Of a DNA stretch of 64,000 nt, positions 49,171 to 60,076 are shown piece by piece (within the stretch, counting starts at the first letter, position 1; the number at the start of each line of letters is the position of its first letter). A program made the translations under genes and the position numbers. Source of the DNA: Flaveria trinervia (Eukaryota > Streptophyta > Magnoliopsida > Asterales > Asteraceae); NCBI GenBank assembly GCA_025506515.1, contig CM046442.1:16445187-16509186 (forward strand). Reading direction: 5' to 3'. Under the pieces are notes generated by a model, which ran no database searches, was not told where the DNA came from, and was given only the letters and a program-made list of their open reading frames with translations.

Positions 49171-49209
49171 TAGGTTTCGGGGACGAAACCTATATAAGGG
49201 GGGTGGACT

Positions 49210-51119
49210 TGTAACACCCGGTTATTTTAAAAAAAGACAAGAAATAAAGAATAAAAGAAAGAAAAGCAATAAAGTCCAAGTGGAGGGACTAAAAGTGTCC
49301 AAAAGGACAAAATCTTTGAAAAGTTTGTGTAAAGGTGGGCATGGCCGCCCACCTTCTTTTTACATCACTTTCACTTCGGTTTTAGAGAGAGAGAGAGAAA
49401 GGAAGAGAGCAGAACTCTCGGTTGAAGAATAGAAGAAAAAGAGAAAGTGAATTCAAGGTAAGAATTCAAGGTTTTTAAGCATTTATGACGGGTTTTATCC
49501 TGATTATATGTTTTTGTGCTTATGAGTTTGTGTATGTGCTCAGGTGTGTGTGTTTGGTTGGGTTTTTAGGTGTTTGAACTTAGTTGCAAAAGGGTTAGAA
49601 GGAAGAAACACCCAAGTTGCACCATGTGAGTTCTAGACCCCGGTTTTTACTTGTTTTAAACTCTCTTGGGGCTGAAAATGTATTAAATTGATTTTACAAT
49701 GTTTATGTATGTATACCCGTATGTATTATGCATGTTTGGATGATAATTCTTGAATGCTTACAGGTTGTTCATGTTTAGAATAGCCCTGGTAAGCTTAGAA
49801 CAAATAGGTATGATGAATGGGTTCGAAATCATCCTAGAAACATGTTACACAGAAGGTCCATGCGCCTAGAAATATTAGCCGGACGACTAAGTGTAGGCCC
49901 ATGCGCCCGAATAGTGCCCATGCGCCCAAGTGGCCCATGCGCCTAAGTGTCCATGCGTCCGAATAACCCATGCGCCTAAGTGTTCATACGCCTGAATAGT
50001 CCATGCGCCTGAATAGTTCATGCGCCTAAGTGTTAAAATGATTAAGTGTTGGCTGATGCGCCTACATAGTGATGAAACGCCCAAACAGAGCTCATGCGCC
50101 CAAATAGTGTCAAAGCGCCTAAACACTTAGAAATTATTACAGAATTTTGGGAGTTTGTGCTTTTAGGATTTTGACTGAGGTTTGACTAGGGCTTATCAAT
50201 GATGAGTTTCATGCATGATTATGATTGCCTTATGATTGTTCTTTATTATTATTGCTATTATTATTACTTATAGTGTGTGACTTTACATGGTATGTTTATT
50301 ATCGTAATGTAAAGTATATTGTAATAATAAAGAGAAAGAGCAATAAAGAAGTGAAGTGGAACATTAATAAAATGTTAACAAGTCTTGCAAGCTTACAGGA
50401 GTTACACGACCATGTTGTCGTTAGCTCGACCGCGTTGCGGGTTAGCTACCCTACAATGCACACGGGGCCAGTCAATTAAGATTGGCAGGACCTTTGCAGT
50501 GTGTCCTGGATGATTGGGTCGGCCTTGAATACAGTAAACAGGACCCTTTTGAGGGATATAGATGGCCCATCACCTGTTTTCCACCGCACATACAGTATGG
50601 GGTATTGCTCATTGGTCCATACAGAAAGTGAAAGATAAAGATAAAAGATTACAGAACATACAAGGCATACAGTAAAGAGAACGAATAGTATTTGTTCATA
50701 TAGTTAATGCGTGCTTGCATACAAAGTAAAGAGTTGTATTTCATAGAAAGAGTATTTTCTTATACAACATACTGAAAGTATTTTATTACTTTTAAAACTA
50801 GAACTTACTTAGCAACGCTGACTTTTATACATTTTCAGTTGGCAGGTAATTATTGCTGAGGATGGCACGAGGTGAAGCTACTCGGTAGGGAAAGACTGAC
50901 ATCCATTCGTATTTTATGTTGCTGTTGTTTTGTAATGCAGTAAAACAATTCTTTTGAAATTAGTTAAACGATGATGTATTGCTCAACAACAGTCTTTTAA
51001 ATGAAATGAATGGTTTTTGATAAATTATTTCCGCTGCATAAGTTTGTATAATTATAATATTTAATGTTTTCGCTGTTGTGATTGACCCACTGTGAGGTCT
51101 CCGGGAACAGGGCCTTACA
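49210..51119 (+). repeat. Gypsy-2 3' LTR
   Basis: 1910 bases, uninterrupted. It starts TGTAACACCC and ends GGCCTTACA. It contains the CATGCGCC array and matches the joined 5' LTR closely. Confidence 0.95.
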
Positions 51120-51422
51120 GTCCAGTCGCACGATTGAGAAACCTTAATATATAAATACCACTTAAATCGTGGAAAAACTAGACACTTCGAATATCTTGAT
51201 ACCCAGACGTACCCTAGCCGTCCAGAGACCTCTAATAACCTGTTCCAACTTCAAAGATCACAGTAGATCGATTGCTAATCGTTCTTAACGTTTAGATTCA
51301 ATCCTAAATTGATTCTACGTGCGCTCTCACTGATTGGATCGCCAATCAAATAGGATTCCACACTATTTGATTCGGTACACGCGTAAATCTGTTAGTATTC
51401 ATCCAGTACACGATCCCTAACA
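51120..51422 (+). repeat. Copia-B 3' LTR, right part
   Basis: It resumes with the duplicated GTCCA and continues as 7494-7794 of the 5' LTR, including the TATA box (TATATAAATA near 51148), to CCCTAACA. AATAA follows as the Copia-B target duplication. Confidence 0.95.
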
Positions 51423-51427
51423 AATAA

Positions 51428-53163
51428 AAATAGTAATAAACCAATTACCATAATAAACCAATCAAATCAATTGTAGGAATGAAAGAAATAACGTGAATGT
51501 GATACATTAATTGTAATATAATATTTATCATTTTCCATTTTTAAAATTCTAAACTTTTATGAAAATTTATTATTTAATTCAAAACTTTTATGGCCATATT
51601 AGAGTGTCAAGTGTTACTAAATTTATATATGAAATTTAGTAATTTAGTAAATAAGTTTTATTTTCACATGATATAATAATACACTCGTGTCAGTCGATGC
51701 ATGATGAACTGAAATTTTTATAACATAAATTTTAAGAAAAAGTTATATAAAAGTAACATATATAGAGCTTACCTTAAAATTGGTATTTAAAAAAACTAAA
51801 ACAACTATATAATTTACTGATAAACGATTATAAACAATTATTAAAAATAACATTTTTGAAGGATAAGTTGAATAAGAATATCTAATTTACCAACAAAAAG
51901 AAAACGTATGTATAAAAAGCATAATTAATGAATGATTAAAGAGGTTTTTATGTTTAGTTAACAACTAATGAGTGATTATATAAATATTTAATGATTGTAG
52001 AGTGAGTTGTTATAGGATACTAGTTAGAAATGTCCAAGCGTTACGGCGGTACGGTTGTTGCATGATTTTTTGGAATTCGATTTTAGTCAGTATCGGCTCG
52101 GTGCGTTAGGACGTAAATTAAAAAATCAAAATATAATTATTGAAAAATTTGAATAAAAGAAAACAATTACATATATTACAAAAGTCTTTAAGACAATTAT
52201 ATTATCCCAACAAGAATAGTGAAAGCATGAGTGGTATTTATGTCGGAAATCACTTATTACCTAAATTTTACAAGGGTTTATTTTATAAATGTAGGTTAGA
52301 GTTTTATGATCATCGGAGTCAGCTTTTGGTAGTGATTTGCATATGCCAAAGAAAGTTAATGGAGAAATTATCACCACAAATTACCATTTTGATTGTTATT
52401 AAGTTTTTAACAAGTGATAAAGGAAAGGGGAAGAGAGATTAGTGCTCAATCATAATATATAAACGATATTGAAAGTAAATGGCGATTTTGTTTAACCACG
52501 TATATATGTTTTAGCATTTGTATTATAAGCAATCATATATTATACTTTATTATAAGGGCATAAATAAAATAAAATAGTTAATTTTTTGAAATTTAAGCAT
52601 TACTTTTCAGATGGGTGTCTTAATCTATATATATATATAATTATCATTCTATCATCCCTTCATTTTTATTATAAAAGATATAAATAAGTATTAAAATTAT
52701 TAAACTTATAATAATATGCCTGTAGAAAAATATTAGTATTATAGCTATTATAAATATAAAAATTTATATAAGTTATATACTTAAATATTTAAATAAAATA
52801 ATATACTTAATTAAAATATTATTTAGTTATAAAAATATAATTAGTAAATATAAATGTAAATGTCAATTTATAGTATAAATAAAACAAAATTTAATGAAGT
52901 GAATTAAATAATATCATATTATTAAATAATATATTAATAATATTTATCAAATACATGAAAGAGACAAAGGTAAAAATGTCAAGTTTTATAAAGTTTAATG
53001 GATAAATTTACCATATTACCCCTAGAGTGTCTTAAAATTTTAATCAAATCCCTATTCTACTCCTCTTAAATATGATGCACTCATTTGTTCATGTTGTTTT
53101 AAAACTTGTATTTTTGGCAAAATTATATCTCTATCCAAAAAATGTATTATATAGTAGTATAGA
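51428..53163 (-). other. 5' part of the Helitron, AT-rich, no gene
   Basis: Continuation of the Helitron beyond Copia-B. It is very AT-rich with a GC-richer island near 52030-52110. The only longer frame (52140-52442) has no recognisable domain. On the minus strand the Helitron starts at 53163. Confidence 0.7.
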
Positions 53164-53211
53164 TTAGTAATGTGCAGAAAACCTAATCAAGGATTTCCAC
53201 AATATTCTACA
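53164..53211 (+). repeat. Copia-A 5' LTR, right part
   Basis: It continues the LTR broken at 6454 and ends CAATATTCTACA. It aligns with 60183-60230. Confidence 0.85.
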
Positions 53212-53480
53212 TGTATCAAACCAACCTTCTTGATCGTGAGAATTTTTTTCTAGCATAGTTCGCTTCTTCTCGTCGGATCTATAGCCGCCACACCACCCAC
53301 CTTTGGTTGTGGTGTTGATGTCATTCTAAACTCACCCTCAATGTTATGTTAATTTTTTCTTCCCTCACGATTACCCTATATATGAATAAAAGAATGTCAT
53401 TAGCAGTATTCTTTGGTTTTTTAATAGTTCGGCCACAAAGGTTTGAAGGGTTTTCATTTTAACCCCTTCCCCAAATGTGT

Positions 53481-53640
53481 TTATAGAGAACAAATTGCAT
53501 TGTCTTCTCTAGAACTAAGTTTGGTGGCCTCAACTCTCCGGTTGATCCGATCGAGCAAAGTTATAGAGAAAAAATTACATTGTCTTCTCTGCAACTTAGT
53601 TTGGTGGCCACAACTCTCCGGTTGATCTAAGTGAGCGGCG
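53481..53640. repeat. two tandem copies of an 80-base unit
   Basis: Units 53481-53560 and 53561-53640 share TTATAGAGAA, TTGTCTTCTCT, AGTTTGGTGGCC and CAACTCTCCGGTTGAT with few differences. Confidence 0.9.
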
Positions 53641-54579
53641 AGTCGGATGCGCGACGGTGGTCCTAATGGACCGCCTTTGGTGGCGTCTGGCACCTCCTCA
53701 TGAGGTTGCATGTTTATCTCCTCACTCTTGCATCTGCATGTTGGTTTAAAGAGAGAGGTTTCTGATTTTGAGAAACCTAGAGAGAGAGTTTGGGGTTTGG
53801 TGTCGCGGTTGTTACTGAGGGTGCCTGGTGGTGGGATGAGTGGTGTATGGTTACATGGATGGTTCACGTGTTGCCGGTGGAGGTCATAGGTCGGCTTCTC
53901 CCATGCTCTTGTCGGGCGTAGTTACCGCCGACATCATGTAATGGTGGCACGATCCCCAATATGGGGTCGTCTACAGATGGAGAGGGGGGTTATGTGTTGC
54001 CTGGAGACGTCGGCGGCGATGTTCTCCCATGGTGGTGATAGGGTAGATGTTAAGCTCTCATGTGTATGTCTCTGTATTCGATGATGGTAAAAACACTAGG
54101 TTTGGGGGTCTCTGTTTATTTTGGTGTTGTTTCAGACTATTAGGGTTGTTGATTCGATTTTCTTAGATTGTGATTTTTGAAAGGAGATCAAATTGGCTAA
54201 TTTTTTTTATGATTTTTGCCCTCTTTTCATGATATGTGCCGGTGAACTCAACTATCGATGCTCTTTTTGGTTGTTCAATGTTAGTGACGGGGTGATGGTT
54301 GTATGCCAAGCCTCACCGGTTGCTCGTTAGATAACCGTCATTTGAACAGTCATTTGGGTTCTTTTATTTATTTTTTTTGTCGGTGGGTGTTATTAACTAA
54401 TGCCTTTGTTTTGATTTTTGTTAATTATTGTATATGTTGGGTTGGTGTTTATCAAAGGTTTTAAACTTACCTTATTTTGGTTTGTTGCTAATGAGCCATG
54501 GCTCCTTTCGAATTGAATCTGTGCATTTCAAAATGGTGCTTGTCCTAGCATGTTGTTAAAAAATCATTATGATGTTAAG

Positions 54580-55210
54580 GTTGGAAATACCACTATGTTG
54601 ATGATGACGAGCCTTTGCTCGTCTGAGACTATGAGCCTTTGCTTGTCTTAGGACTATGACCATGTGTTCATTTATTATCTACCTTGTTATAAGAATTGCT
54701 GGGATTGACTCTTCATTGTCTCGTTGTTAGACAAATTGTTATTATGTCCATTTTGAGAGTGCCACAACATCAATGATGACGAGCCTTAGGTCTTTTGAGA
54801 CTATGAGTCTTTGCTCATTTATGACCTTATTTATCATACGGGGTGTGGTTGTGATGAAACAACAACTATATTATTGGTTTCCTTGGCATGGCTGTCGTTT
54901 ATTGCTAGCAGTCGTGATCGGCAACTTGTTCTGAGCCGCTCATGACTGGAATTGCAATATAAACTTTTTTTGGCGCGAAAAATAGGTTGTATCGATGACA
55001 AAGGAATACTTAGGCAGGATGTGAAAGGTGATGTGCTTATGGCTTGCTCAGACATGATTGAAGCTGTAATGATGGGCTGTCATCTTATTATATGGTTGAT
55101 ATTGTGCATGATTGTTTGTGGCAAATCAGTGAAGATGTGTTATTGATTTGGCGTAGTCGGGTTGATGATGTAGGACGTATGCTCGTCTGAGACATACATG
55201 AAATGGTGTA
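54580..55210. repeat. diverged repeats with GATGACGAGCC
   Basis: Blocks with GATGATGACGAGCCTT followed by GAGACTATGAG recur near 54597 and 54772, and a weaker one lies near 55163. Spacing is about 175 and 390 bases. Their origin is unknown. Confidence 0.55.
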
Positions 55211-56550
55211 GTTTGTCATGGTTATGTTGGACAACTTATTATTGCATATCACCATTCCTTTCGTTCGATTGTTAACATGTTGCGTAATCTTGTTGTGTTG
55301 ATTTTATATTACATCAAGGTTGTGATGATAGAAAAAAAGGTATCCGTTGCTTGGTGTGGCAACATTTTTAAGTTGCAATCACTACAAGTTGCCTATTCTG
55401 AGCCTAATACAAGTTAATATACAATTTTACGGTTAAAAAAACAACATTCACAAATCACGCAACGCGCGACCTGATATATACCTAGCTCATTGAAATAACA
55501 AGTGACAAATTAATTTTCTTTTCTCTTGTTGTTGTCGTCAAACAACACCAATCACCAAAAATGGTGATTAATTTGTTGCTTGCTATCAAACATAATCCAT
55601 AAAAGATAAAACTATTGTTTGTTTATTTTTTGGTTGTTTTCTCCATTGCTGTAAATCACAAGATACAAGAGGAGTATGGTTTCCGTCACAAACTTTGCAG
55701 TTGTCGTAATGCATGTGCCTATGTACTCACCTAGTTGGGTGCTCTGATGTTAGTCTTGTTTTTAGCAAAACCTTCTACACGGTGAGCCCGTTCTTGTTCT
55801 CTAGTTTTTGTTGTTTTTAATTCTTTGTTTTTCTCATTATCACTATGTCTACCACTAGAACTGTTTCTAATGTCGTGTCTCCATTTTCCCCGACCCTTGT
55901 TTACTCCATTACTAATGTCTATCAATAATTTGGTTTCAAATCAATCGTTGTTGACACAAGGTCTTACTTTTAAAAAGCACGAGACGCATCATAACGACAA
56001 TGTTCTAAATTGAGATGCAAGGCACAAAAGCAAAGGGCTTTTCGTACACGAGCCGCACATACTTTTTGAAAACTAGTAAATCACTTATAACCCCATAAAC
56101 ATTTAAAATACTAATAATATAAAATAGAAAATGAATAAAAGTTCAAAACATGTTTTTCTTAAGTAAAGGGGATGTTGCCCCGATAAAAATAAACAGGACA
56201 GTATTTGTTAAATTCTATCAATAAATTTGAAAGTACAAAGTAAAAGGCATTGAGGCTCACATGATAACCCCAAGGTGCACACCAACCTTAGCAAAAAGGA
56301 CTAGACCTAACAAAAAGGTATAACCCGACCATTAGTCCACCCCCCAAACAAACGTAGAACAAGTTCAATTTTAACTACAAACAATCCAAAATAATAATAG
56401 AATAGAATTATATTTAATAAACCTAAAGATGCCCAAAAGATACTACAACCTACAAACACAATAACAAAACTTACCAAACACAAGTTAGTTAAAAACCAAA
56501 AATACATACCAGACTCAACATCTTCGTTCTCGTTATGCTTTCATCCTAGT

Positions 56551-57301
56551 TGTTGGAGCATATATAGTCATATATAGTGTGTCCGTCGTTTGTCGAATAG
56601 TCTAGGCTTAATGTTATACACCTTATATGTTGTAAACACATGAAATTGGGTCATTCGCAGGAGCATATGCGAACGAGACTCAGTCGTACGACTGAGCCAT
56701 GCTAATGGACCACCCGTGCGACTGAGAGATGCGATTGGGACATTCGTAAGACTGAACCATAAGTATGGTCCAGTCGTACGATTGAACCATACGCATGGTC
56801 CAGTCATACGATTGAACCATACGCATGGTCCAGTCGTACGATTGAACCATACGCATGGTCCAGTCGTACGATTGAACCATACGCATGGTCCAGTCGTACG
56901 ATTGAACCATACGCATGGTCCAGTCGTACGATTGAACCATACGCATGGTCCAGTCGTACGATTGAACCATACGCATGGTCCAATCGCACGAATGGGCCCA
57001 GTCGCATCTAATATGGGCTGAGGCCTATATATACCAGTTTCAATGTGTAGAGAGATAGGGGATTGAGAGGAAGTCTGCTCGGAGCCTAGGGCTGCCGGAT
57101 GAGAGGGGAGATCATGCTCGATCTTCCCCTTGCCAAGAGTCTTGATTCTTATGTTGTAACGAGCTTGTAATCGTTAGGTTTTTATCAATGAAACCAATAT
57201 TTGATAGTTCGTGTTATTGATTTGACTTTTGGTTTTGGTTGTTCATCCTTCCGTCAAGAACATGCTCGGATGTTTATCGATCCCGAAAAACCGACTTCAC
57301 A
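56551..57301 (+). repeat. 5' LTR of the non-coding element
   Basis: It carries the TCGNNCGA palindromes, the 30-base tandem repeat, and then a TATA box (TATATATA, 57026-57033). It is 254 bases longer than the 3' LTR. Confidence 0.95.
56761..57000. repeat. 30-base tandem repeat, about 8 units
   Basis: Each unit is made of two near-palindromes, ACGCATGGT/ACCATACG and CAGTCGTACGATTG. Seven units are almost identical and the last is diverged. Because 30 is divisible by 3, long frames appear on both strands (MRMVQSYDWT and RLNHTHGPVV repeats). They are not genes. The 3' LTR has about 4 units. Confidence 0.93.
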
Positions 57302-58531
57302 ATTGGTATCAGAGCCAGGTTACTGCTGGAATGATCTAAGAATCATTCTAGCAACCCGAGCTCTTGATTTCTGGATTGAATTTCAGATCTTGATGTTAAA
57401 CCCACTACGTGTTCTTCGTGTTTTGCCCAGATCTTGTTACGTGTGTTGCTTCTATGTTGAAATCGAATTCGAAACCACGTTCCTATCACCCTTTCGAATC
57501 TGATGATGTCTACTTTGTTTCGGTTCATGTTGAATTCGTCAGATTAGGGTTTTGGGCAGCCCTGGCGGCTGCAGATCTGAAAATCTGCGTGCAGACCCGT
57601 TCATGCGAATGGACCATTCGAACGACTGGACCATGTGAATGAGCCATTCGTATGAATGGACCAGTCGTATGTTCAGTCGTGCGACTGGACTAGTCGTATG
57701 TTCAATCGCACGAATGAGCCGTATCCGCATTGACTCATCCGCGTTTGTTCCAGACCAAAAAAAAAGAGTCTGGAATAGCTTCTTGCACAGATTTGAAGAT
57801 GAGCAAAGCATATTCACCCAGAGGTTCGTTTGTCAAATAAGTTCGATGTGTACCCCATTATTCGTCTGATTTCCAGAATAGGTGAATGTAATTGGAACAC
57901 GAAAGAGAGAAGAGAAGATGTCAGCAGTTGGTGCTGATTTTGTGGGGTAGTCAGGAGCATCTGACTACTTATGGGCCAATCAAGTTATATTTATCCGCAC
58001 AGAAAGGATTCTACATCTTAGGGGGAATCCTTGTATATAGAAAGTGAAGACGCAATCAGAAAGTGATGATGTGAACCGATTTCCGATGATGAATCTTCGT
58101 GCATGCTGATTTGGTTGATATTGTCAGCTGTGGATTGGAACCTTCAACCTTTTGCCCAATACACCGTGTGAAGACGCAAGGAGAGCACAATGTCTATATA
58201 TTGGGATATGCTGAATGTGAGGGGGAATTTCTGCAGGTAGTGATGTTAATTAGGTTAGCCTGTGCGAAGATTGAAGCAATGGAAAACTGTTCGTATCATT
58301 ATCTGGAAAAATCAGTCATATGGGGAATCTTGCTGCTGTGATGGTGTTCTGCAAAGTAAACGAAAGCTATTGTGCCTAAATTCATTTTCAGGGATGTGGT
58401 AGTAACCTGACGGATAGGCAACGTTGGCTAATATGGTTTTCGTTTTATTCTATTGGCAACCAGAGTAAAGATTGACTGAAGATTGTAAGAGGTGTTATCT
58501 ACTATTCGCAAGCAACGTACAAGGGGGAATT
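57302..58531 (+). other. interior of the non-coding LTR element
   Basis: Starts with the primer-binding site. Near 57600-57740 are more TCGNNCGA palindromes. Small frames exist but none has a known domain. Confidence 0.75.
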
Positions 58532-59028
58532 TGTTGGAGCATATATAGTCATATATAGTGTGTCCGTCGCTTGTCGAATAGTCTAGGCTTAATGTTATAC
58601 ACCTTATATGTTGTAAACACATGAAATTGGGTCATTCGCAGGAGCATATGCGAATGAGACTCAGTCGTACGACTGAGCCATGCTAATGGACCACCCGTGC
58701 GACTGAGAGATGCGATTGGGACATTCGTAAGACTGAACCATAAGTATGGTCCAGTCGATTGAACCATACGCATGGTCCAGTCGTACGATTGAACCATACG
58801 CATGGTCCAGTCATACGATTGAACCATACGCATGGTCCAATCGCACGACTGGGCCCTTGCCAAGAGTCTTGATTCTTATGTTGTAACGAGCTTGTAATCG
58901 TTAGGTTTTTATCAATGAAACCAATATTTGATAGTTCGTGTTATTGATTTGACTTTTGGTTTTGGTTGTTCATCCTTCCGTCAAGAACATGCTCGGATGT
59001 TTATCGATCCCGAAAAACTGACTTCACA
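58532..59028 (+). repeat. 3' LTR of the non-coding element, promoter deleted
   Basis: It matches the 5' LTR, but about 130 bases holding the TATA box are missing near 58857 (junction GGGCCCTTGCC) and there are only about four 30-base units. Confidence 0.93.
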
Positions 59029-59034
59029 CTAGTA

Positions 59035-59232
59035 CTAGAAATATTCATCATTCTCGTCGTCGCTGAAGGTCGTAACATCAAAACCAAGTGTCACATCTTG
59101 CTCAACATCATCACTTACTCCAATAGCCTTTTCTTCTAAATCTTCACCACCGTCTTCATTAACCAAACGATGTAATCTACTAGATGGCAATGGTCTTCTA
59201 CTATGAGTGGTGGTGGTGGGACTAGAAGTACC
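59035..59232 (-). pseudogene. orphan acidic C-terminal ORF fragment
   Basis: On the minus strand about 65 codons stay open and end in DENDEYF followed by TAG, five bases from the LTR element. The text is Ser/Thr-rich then acidic (RLHRLVNEDGGEDLEEKA). It resembles the C-terminal tail of a plant hAT transposase, but there is no catalytic domain to support that. Confidence 0.35.
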
Positions 59233-59279
59233 TACACTTTTTTATTTAGATGTTTATTTTTTCTAGTATAATAACTCAG

Positions 59280-60062
59280 TTTAGATGGCCGATAGCTTTT
59301 TCATAAGCTCACATGTTAACCCTTCATCCACTCTAGCAAATACTAAATCCAAACTTTCCGTTCATGGTAAATCTGTTGCATATCCTACTGTTTATCGTAG
59401 CATTGCTGGTGCTTTACCGTATCTCACATGAATTCTTCCCGAAATTGCATTTGATGTTTAGCAGGTTTGTCTCTTCATGCACGTCCCACGTGAACTACAC
59501 TTGCATGCCTTGACACGTATTATTCGTTATCTTCGGGGAATTGTTTACCATGGTCTTCACTTGCGTTCGTCAACTATCGTTCGTCTCGTTTCACACAATG
59601 ATGCCGACTAGGGGGGGTTGTCCTGACACGTCGATCTACCTTAGAGTTTTGTGTTTTCCTTGGAGACAATCTAGTGTCATGTTCCTCCAAATGCCAACAT
59701 GTTGTCTCTCGCTCTAGTGTTGAAGTTGAACATCGTGGTGTTGTCAATGTTGTTGCTGAAGCGACGTAGCTTTGTAATTTGCTTCTTGAGTTACACTGCC
59801 CTGTTTCTCGTGCCACAATTGTGTTTTGTGATAATGTTAGTGTCGTGTATTTAGAATCTAACTATAAAGCATAAAATGACCAACACATGTATAAATAGAT
59901 TTACTCCTTGTAAGGGAACGTGTTGCCATTGGTCAAGTTCGTGAATTACATGTTTCCTCGTCTCATCATTTTGTAGATATATTCATCAAAGGCTTACCTT
60001 CATTGCTATTTTTGGACTTCAGATTCAGTCTCTGTGTTAAGGAACCCTCCACTAAGATTGCC
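59280..60062 (+). pseudogene. pol: Copia-A pol remnant (end of RT and RNase H)
   Basis: Readable copia text with many stops: TKSKLSVHGKSVA near 59345, YRSIAGALPYL near 59392, RELHLHALTRIIRYLRG near 59490-59540, then a shifted RNase H part to about 60050. It is followed by a run of 14 G (60063-60076) as polypurine tract and the LTR. gag, PR, IN and most of RT are gone. Confidence 0.85.
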
Positions 60063-60076
60063 GGGGGGGGGGGGGG

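Larger units (their letters stand above)
31531..51119 (+). mobile_element. Gypsy-2: Ty3/gypsy chromovirus-like element in the Copia-B 3' LTR
   Basis: It starts TGTAACAC and ends GGCCTTACA, with GTCCA on both sides. Its LTRs are about 1.92 kb each after removal of Copia-C and look very similar, so it is young relative to the nest. The interior (44749-49209) is short: no recognisable primer-binding site, a gag without capsid, then PR-RT-RH-IN with a chromodomain-like end (LRNKVVSLVHVQW) and polypurine tract AAGGGGGGTGG near 49197. Confidence 0.93.
7057..51422 (+). mobile_element. Copia-B: Sirevirus-like Ty1/copia element with third ORF
   Basis: The 5' LTR is 738 bases and the 3' LTR 737 once its insertion is removed. 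The 5-bp target duplication AATAA is present at 7052-7056 and 51423-51427. The primer-binding site is complementary to initiator tRNA-Met. Order: LTR, gag, pol (PR-IN-RT-RH), a non-coding spacer of about 2.5 kb, ORF3, ORF4, polypurine tract AAGGGGGAGTT (31081), LTR. IN before RT places it in Ty1/copia. The large interior and an extra ORF after RNase H are typical of Sireviruses. The element's own length is about 14.2 kb after removing Gypsy-1 and Gypsy-2. Many stops make it non-functional. Confidence 0.92.
6455..53163 (-). mobile_element. non-autonomous Helitron, split by Copia-B
   Basis: Read on the minus strand, the element starts TCTATACTACTATATAA at 53163 and ends in CTAG at 6455-6458. 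A short CGCG-ACAA-CGCG hairpin lies about 10 bases before that CTAG. It sits exactly between host A (6454) and T (53164 side), as Helitrons do, and removing it restores a continuous LTR that aligns with the intact 3' copy at 60077-60230. The Helitron's own DNA is about 2.3 kb (6455-7056 and 51428-53163). It holds no Rep/helicase, so it depended on another element. The remaining 44 kb arrived later as retrotransposons. Confidence 0.85.
53212..56550 (+). other. Copia-A interior and unassigned DNA
   Basis: The first 80 bases look like a copia leader (degenerate primer site, then CTTCTTGATCGTGAGAA). After about 53300 no gag or pol text is recognisable. The stretch holds two sets of repeats listed separately and ORFs without domains. 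A sequence like a decayed Helitron 3' end (ACGCAACGCGCG ... CTAG) lies at 55457-55486, so another insertion may be hidden here. Confidence 0.45.
56551..59028 (+). mobile_element. non-coding LTR retrotransposon (LARD/TRIM-like)
   Basis: LTRs are at 56551-57301 and 58532-59028 (TGTTGGAGC start, ACTTCACA end). The target duplication CTAGT is at 56546-56550 and 59029-59033. A primer-binding site TGGTATCAGAGC is at 57304-57315 and a polypurine tract AAGGGGGAATT at 58521. The interior of 1.23 kb has no protein domain, so the element must be moved by another's enzymes. Confidence 0.95.

Noticed and set aside
52010..52045. Another CTAGT terminus inside the Helitron
   Set aside because: The hairpin is weak and there is no matching other end.
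55457..55488. Second Helitron 3' end (ACGCAACGCGCG ... CTAG)
   Set aside because: It is followed by C in place of T, and no matching TC start was found; kept only as a hint.
56761..57000. CRISPR-like regular 30-base repeat
   Set aside because: Units are contiguous with no spacers, and this is a plant LTR.
56680..57021. Overlapping repeat-protein ORFs on both strands
   Set aside because: They stay open only because the 30-base unit is divisible by three; they lie in an LTR.
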